DNA of 64,000 bases from JAKAWQ01 sp963745975 (GTDB lineage: Bacteria; Pseudomonadota; Alphaproteobacteria; Acetobacterales; Acetobacteraceae), in assembly GCA_963745975.1 (NCBI GenBank), contig CAVUZJ010000002.1, forward strand, positions 186,001-250,000, read 5' to 3'. The translations under genes and the position numbers were made by a program. Below the pieces are notes generated by a model. It had not been told where the DNA came from and ran no database searches. It saw only the letters and a program-made list of their open reading frames with translations. Of this stretch, positions 60,649 to 64,000 are shown piece by piece; the first letter of the stretch is position 1, and every line of letters starts with the position of its first letter.

Positions 60649-61742
60649 CGGACGCGGAGCTCCGCCTGGAGGGCGCCGTCGGCCTTGATGTTCTGGAGGA
60701 TGGTGATCATGTCGCGCGGCCCGACGCCGAGCGAGTTGAGGCCGCTCACGAGCTGCTGGAGGGTGACCGTGGTGGGCAGCAGGGCGAGGCGATGGCCGCT
60801 TTGCGTGTCGATCTGGATGTTGGTCTGCGGCGTGACGACGGTGGTGCCGTTGGAGAGCGGGCCGGGCTGGCTCACCTGCGGGGTCTCGGTGACGCGGATG
60901 GTGAGGTTGCCCTGGGCGATCGCGACCTCGCTGATGCGCACGTTGGCGCCCATGACGATGGTGCCGGTCGCCTCGTCGATAACCACGATCGCGGGGCTGT
61001 CCGGGACCACGGGGAGATCCTCGATGCTGGCGAGCGTGTCGACGACGTCGCGGCCGGCGAGATGGAGGACGACGGTGCGGGGATCGCTCACCTCGGCGAC
61101 GTGGTCGCCGAGCTTGGCGTTGATCGCGGCGGCGATGCGCTCGGCGGTGGTGAGGTCGGCGTTGCGGAGTGCCAGATCGAGCGTGTGCTCGGCGCCGAGC
61201 TCGAAGGGGATCTCGCGCTCGACGATCGCGCCGTTGGCGATGCGGCCTGAGGTCGGCACGCCGCGAGTGACGGATTGCGCCGCGCCCTGGGCGGAGATCG
61301 CGCCGGTGGCGACGGGGCCTTGGGCGACGCCGTAGACCTCGCCGTCCGCGCCAAGGAGGGGTGTCACGAGGAGCGTGCCGCCGGTGAGGTTGGTGGCGTC
61401 GCCGAGGGCGGAGACGCCGACGTCGAAGCGGCTGCCCTCGCGGGAGAAGGCGGGCAGATTGGCGGTGACCATGACCGCCGCGACGTCCTTGGTCTGGAGG
61501 TCGGCCTCGACGTCGTGGGTGTTGACGCCGAGGCGCTCGAGCATGCCGACCAGCGATTCGCGGGTGAAGAGTGCGTTGTTGAGCTGATCGCCGGTGCCGT
61601 TGAGGCCGACGACGAGGCCGTAGCCGACGAGCTGGTTGCTGCGGACGCCCTCGACGTCGGTGATGTCCTTGATCCGCACCTGCGCGAAGGCGAGGCGCGG
61701 GAGGACGAGGATGAGGGCGAGAAGGAGCAGGCGGTGGTGCAT
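60645..61742 (-). CDS. flgI: flagellar P-ring protein FlgI
   Basis: This 365-residue protein forms the P-ring of the flagellar basal body. A Sec signal (MHHRLLLLALILVLPRLAFA) ends before QVRIKDITDVEGVR. Conserved parts include LVGYGLVVGLNGTGDQ, NIQIDTQSGHRLALLP and MITILQNIKADGALQAEL at the end. The ATG at 61742 follows GGGGGAAGG. A sigma-54 promoter lies about 50 bases upstream. Confidence 0.96.
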   Translation of the reverse strand: MHHRLLLLALILVLPRLAFAQVRIKDITDVEGVRSNQLVGYGLVVGLNGTGDQLNNALFTRESLVGMLERLGVNTHDVEADLQTKDVAAVMVTANLPAFSREGSRFDVGVSALGDATNLTGGTLLVTPLLGADGEVYGVAQGPVATGAISAQGAAQSVTRGVPTSGRIANGAIVEREIPFELGAEHTLDLALRNADLTTAERIAAAINAKLGDHVAEVSDPRTVVLHLAGRDVVDTLASIEDLPVVPDSPAIVVIDEATGTIVMGANVRISEVAIAQGNLTIRVTETPQVSQPGPLSNGTTVVTPQTNIQIDTQSGHRLALLPTTVTLQQLVSGLNSLGVGPRDMITILQNIKADGALQAELRVR

Positions 61743-61791
61743 CGGCCTTCCCCCGGGTAGCGGGGCGTCAAGGAATTTCGAACAGGCTTCG

Positions 61792-61807
61792 AGCAAGGGA
61801 CGTGCCA
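61792..61807 (-). promoter_or_regulatory. sigma-54 promoter of the flgI operon
   Basis: On the minus strand the sequence TGGCACGTCCCTTGCT matches the sigma-54 consensus TGGCACG-N4-TTGC: the -24 GG and -12 GC elements have the correct spacing. It lies about 50 bases upstream of the flgI ATG, so transcription would begin near 61780. Flagellar class genes of alphaproteobacteria are commonly sigma-54-dependent with IHF and an activator. The activator sites are not recognised. Confidence 0.85.
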
Positions 61808-61912
61808 AGCGACCAGGGACCGCGCGAGGCCGGTGCGGCTTCGGTTGCGGGCGCGGTGCGGGCAGAAGCTGCCGGGCGGCGGCTTCCCATGGGCAGAAGG
61901 AGCCGGAGGGGG

Positions 61913-62365
61913 ATGACGGGCGCGATCAAGGGCGTGGGGCGCGGCGGGGCGGCCGAGGGCGCGACCGCGGTGGGACGCGGGGCGGCGGCGCGCGGGACAG
62001 GGGCGGGGTTCGCCATGCCTGAGGGCGGCCCGGCCGGGCCGGCGGCGGCGGGGATCGGGGCGGCGGAGGCGGCGCCGCTGATCGGCGTGATGCTGGCGCT
62101 GCAGGAGGCAGGGGCGGGCGGCGCGGCGGAGCGGGCGCGGGATCGGGCGGCGCGGCGGCACGCCGAGGCGATGCTCGGCGAGCTGAGGACGCTCCAGCTC
62201 GCGATTCTCGGGCGGGCACCAGGGGGGACAGCGCCGGGCGCGGCGCTCGAGCGGCTGGCCGGACTCGCGCGGCAGTTGCCCGAGGCGGCCGACGCCGGAT
62301 TGGCGGCGACGCTCGGCTGGCTCGCGGTACGGGCGCGGATCGAGCTCGCGCGGCGGGAGGGCTGA
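61913..62365 (+). CDS. fliX: flagellar assembly regulator FliX
   Basis: This 150-residue protein fits FliX of the class II flagellar assembly: a Gly/Ala-rich N-terminal half, then LIGVMLALQEAGAGGAAERA, RRHAEAMLGELRTLQLAILG, and LERLAGLARQLPEAAD with a C-terminal RARIELARRE. In Caulobacter FliX is divergent from flgI and links basal-body assembly to FlbD, the sigma-54 activator. The divergent place here agrees. The ATG at 61913 is chosen because GGAGGGGG precedes it, while a GTG at 61802 would lie within the sigma-54 promoter. Confidence 0.82.
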   Translation: MTGAIKGVGRGGAAEGATAVGRGAAARGTGAGFAMPEGGPAGPAAAGIGAAEAAPLIGVMLALQEAGAGGAAERARDRAARRHAEAMLGELRTLQLAILGRAPGGTAPGAALERLAGLARQLPEAADAGLAATLGWLAVRARIELARREG

Positions 62366-62511
62366 TCAAAAACAGCTTGAATGTCAGTTGCTTGAAAGTT
62401 GTGCGCGGAGCTTGCGGGAAAGCCCTCTCACGGCTTGGCGGCGGAGCGGCCGGTGGCTATAAGCCGCCCGGCCCGGACGATGGGCCCGCCGAGACCCAGG
62501 TGCATGCATCG

Positions 62512-62928
62512 ATGATGGTGACTCTGCCGCCCGACTACCGTCCTTCCGAGGACGAGGACTTCATGAATCCCCTCCAGGTCGAATATTTTCGCCGCAAGCT
62601 GCTGACCTGGCGGGCCGACTTGCTCAAGGACGCGGACGGAACGCTGGCCAGCCTCTCGGAAGGCGGCATCCGCGAGCCGGATATCACCGATCGGGCCAGC
62701 GTCGAGACCGACCGCGCGCTCGAACTCCGCACGCGAGACCGCGCCCGCAAGCTCGTCGCCAAGATCGACCAGGCGCTGCTGCGCCTCGAGAACGGGGTGT
62801 ACGGATACTGCGAGGAAAGCGGGGAACCGATCGGGATCCGCCGGCTCGAGGCACGACCGATCGCGACACTCTCGCTCGAAGCGCAGGAACGCCACGAACG
62901 CATGGAACGCGTGCACCGCGACGACTGA
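62512..62928 (+). CDS. dksA: RNA polymerase-binding transcription factor DksA
   Basis: This 138-residue protein enters the RNA polymerase secondary channel and works with ppGpp. The coiled-coil tip holds DITDRA, equal to the E. coli DxxDxA tip. Of four zinc cysteines only one remains (YGYCEESGEPIG); the others are Ser, Ser and Ala, as in many alphaproteobacterial DksA proteins. The ATG at 62512 was chosen since MMVTLPPDYRPSEDEDFMNP matches the family start. The frame is open from 62377. Confidence 0.93.
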   Translation: MMVTLPPDYRPSEDEDFMNPLQVEYFRRKLLTWRADLLKDADGTLASLSEGGIREPDITDRASVETDRALELRTRDRARKLVAKIDQALLRLENGVYGYCEESGEPIGIRRLEARPIATLSLEAQERHERMERVHRDD

Positions 62929-63014
62929 GGGGTAGGGTGATCGCAGACGCGGGCTTGCTTTTTGTTACTCATTGGGAGGTTCCGAAGCGTGCCCCTGCGT
63001 GATTCAGTGAGGGG

Positions 63015-63986
63015 ATGGGTGTTGCGGCGGGACCGGCCGAACCGAACTTCTTCATTGTCGGCGCCGCGCGGTGCGGGACCACGTCTCTGTTCGAGGCGCT
63101 CGGCCGGCATCGCGACGTCTATTGCTGCCCGGTCAAGGAGCCGAACTACTTCGCGTTCGATTTCGCGGCCGAGCCCGGCATCCTCGAGGATGCGCGGCGG
63201 CGGGGCGTGCTGATCAGCCGTCCGCTCGGAAAAATCATCGCCCCGCCGCGGGTCGCGCTGACGACCGACTATGCCGCCTATGCCCATCTTTTCGATCGAT
63301 GGGAGGGGCAGCTTGCCGTCGGCGAGGCCTCGACCGCGTACCTGCCGTCGCGGGTTGCGGCGCAGGCGATCGCGGGACGATTTCCCGCGGCGCGAATCGT
63401 GATCGTGCTGCGCGATCCTGTTGCGCGTGCCCGATCGGACTATCTCATGCATCTTCAGCTCGGCGGCGCGATCGGCACGTTCCGTGAGACGGTCGCGCCC
63501 GAGCTGGAGGCGATCCGGCGCGGTGCCATTGCGGCGCGCGGCATCGTCCGCTCCGGGTTCTATTCGCCGCAGATCCGGCGGTATTTGACGCATTTCCGGC
63601 GCGAGCAGATTCTCTTCCTGCTGTTCGAGGAGCTGGTGAGGAATTCGAGGCGCGCGCTCGAGAGAGTGCTCGAGCATCTCGGGGTGGATCCGCGGCCGGC
63701 GGGGGAGATCGCGCTCGGGTGGGAGAACCGGAGCCGCGTGCCGCGCTTTCCCGGGCTCAACCGGTGGGCTGAGAAGACGGGGCGGCGGACGAGCGTCTTG
63801 CGATTTGTGCCGCGCCCGATGCGCCACGGGATGCGGGCGATCTTCTATCGAGCGGGCGAGCCCCCGGCGGTGGAAGAGGGCGACCGCGCTTCACTGCTCG
63901 AATGGTTCCGCGACGACATCGCGGCGACGGCGCGGATAACCGGGATCGATCTCTCCCACTGGATGGGCGAGCGAAGGCGGGCATAA
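63015..63986 (+). CDS. PAPS-dependent sulfotransferase family protein
   Basis: This 323-residue protein has the sulfotransferase 5'-phosphosulfate-binding motif FFIVGAARCGTTSLFEAL (residues 12-29) and a 3'-phosphate-binding block IVIVLRDPVARARSDYLMH. It resembles heparan-sulfate-type and bacterial sulfotransferases that modify sugars or lipids. The substrate is unknown. It follows dksA by 86 bases on the same strand and ends just before the right edge. Confidence 0.87.
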   Translation: MGVAAGPAEPNFFIVGAARCGTTSLFEALGRHRDVYCCPVKEPNYFAFDFAAEPGILEDARRRGVLISRPLGKIIAPPRVALTTDYAAYAHLFDRWEGQLAVGEASTAYLPSRVAAQAIAGRFPAARIVIVLRDPVARARSDYLMHLQLGGAIGTFRETVAPELEAIRRGAIAARGIVRSGFYSPQIRRYLTHFRREQILFLLFEELVRNSRRALERVLEHLGVDPRPAGEIALGWENRSRVPRFPGLNRWAEKTGRRTSVLRFVPRPMRHGMRAIFYRAGEPPAVEEGDRASLLEWFRDDIAATARITGIDLSHWMGERRRA

Positions 63987-64000
63987 TCGCCCCGGCTTTC

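Overview
The window is about 64 kb of very GC-rich chromosomal DNA from what looks like an alphaproteobacterium, most likely of the Rhodospirillales/Acetobacteraceae type. This is inferred, not searched. The signs are the gene order aroA-cmk-rpsA-sppA-ihfB-lapA-trpF with a divergent TIGR02300-type gene, a class II-like EPSP synthase, homospermidine synthase next to an ornithine decarboxylase, a fliX/flgI divergent pair next to a dksA that keeps one of the four zinc cysteines, and paired palindromes at gene 3' ends. No rRNA, CRISPR array, intact insertion sequence or prophage was seen. One tRNA, Gly(TCC), is present.

Layout. 0-9.3 kb: the end of a ureohydrolase, a long structured leader, an ornithine decarboxylase-homospermidine synthase-RMD1-like operon, a metallophosphoesterase, a TfoX-like protein, a MazE/VapC-type toxin-antitoxin pair, a thiamine-diphosphate enzyme and a cysteine-cluster protein. 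9.3-13.9 kb: an Fsr-like exporter, a DUF1501/DUF1800 pair and a lipoprotein. 13.9-25 kb: a catabolic-looking block with two Rieske ferredoxins, two paralogous amidohydrolases translationally coupled to one of them, an SDR, a TfdA-like dioxygenase, an orphan ParA, a PrpD-MFS-PrpD operon and a Bcr-type exporter. 25-33.7 kb: fdhD, the conserved housekeeping block on the minus strand, and a polysaccharide-deacetylase-like gene. 33.7-39.7 kb: peptidase M20, 1-Cys peroxiredoxin, persulfide dioxygenase-rhodanese, dienelactone hydrolase, DUF6295-like protein and a Na+/H+ antiporter, with copies of a MITE-like repeat between them. 39.8-49 kb: methyltransferase, IalB-like protein, rlmN, Nfu, RutE-like nitroreductase, tRNA-Gly, a cupin, a four-gene NitT/TauT-type ABC importer and an OmpA lipoprotein. 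49-59 kb: many SDRs with a tautomerase and LysR, a phospholipase C-like enzyme, NmrA, a small membrane protein, an SGNH hydrolase and UppP. 59-64 kb: LysR, flagellar genes (FlgN-like, rod-binding FlgJ, FlgI, FliX), DksA and a sulfotransferase.

The most notable points are these. Both PrpD genes look damaged: the first has a frameshift in a CG tract, and the second has lost its stop codon at a double palindrome, so its frame stays open through an antisense gene and joins fdhD. A family of about 100-bp repeats has TA-flanked inverted ends, and one copy supplies stop-codon bases to both neighbouring genes. A compact amidohydrolase-amidohydrolase-Rieske module has no recognisable oxygenase and is the best candidate here for an uncharacterised pathway. 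A near-consensus sigma-54 promoter precedes flgI. A candidate speF-type leader RNA precedes the ornithine decarboxylase. A 57-residue membrane protein gene has a truncated duplicate on the other side of nmrA.
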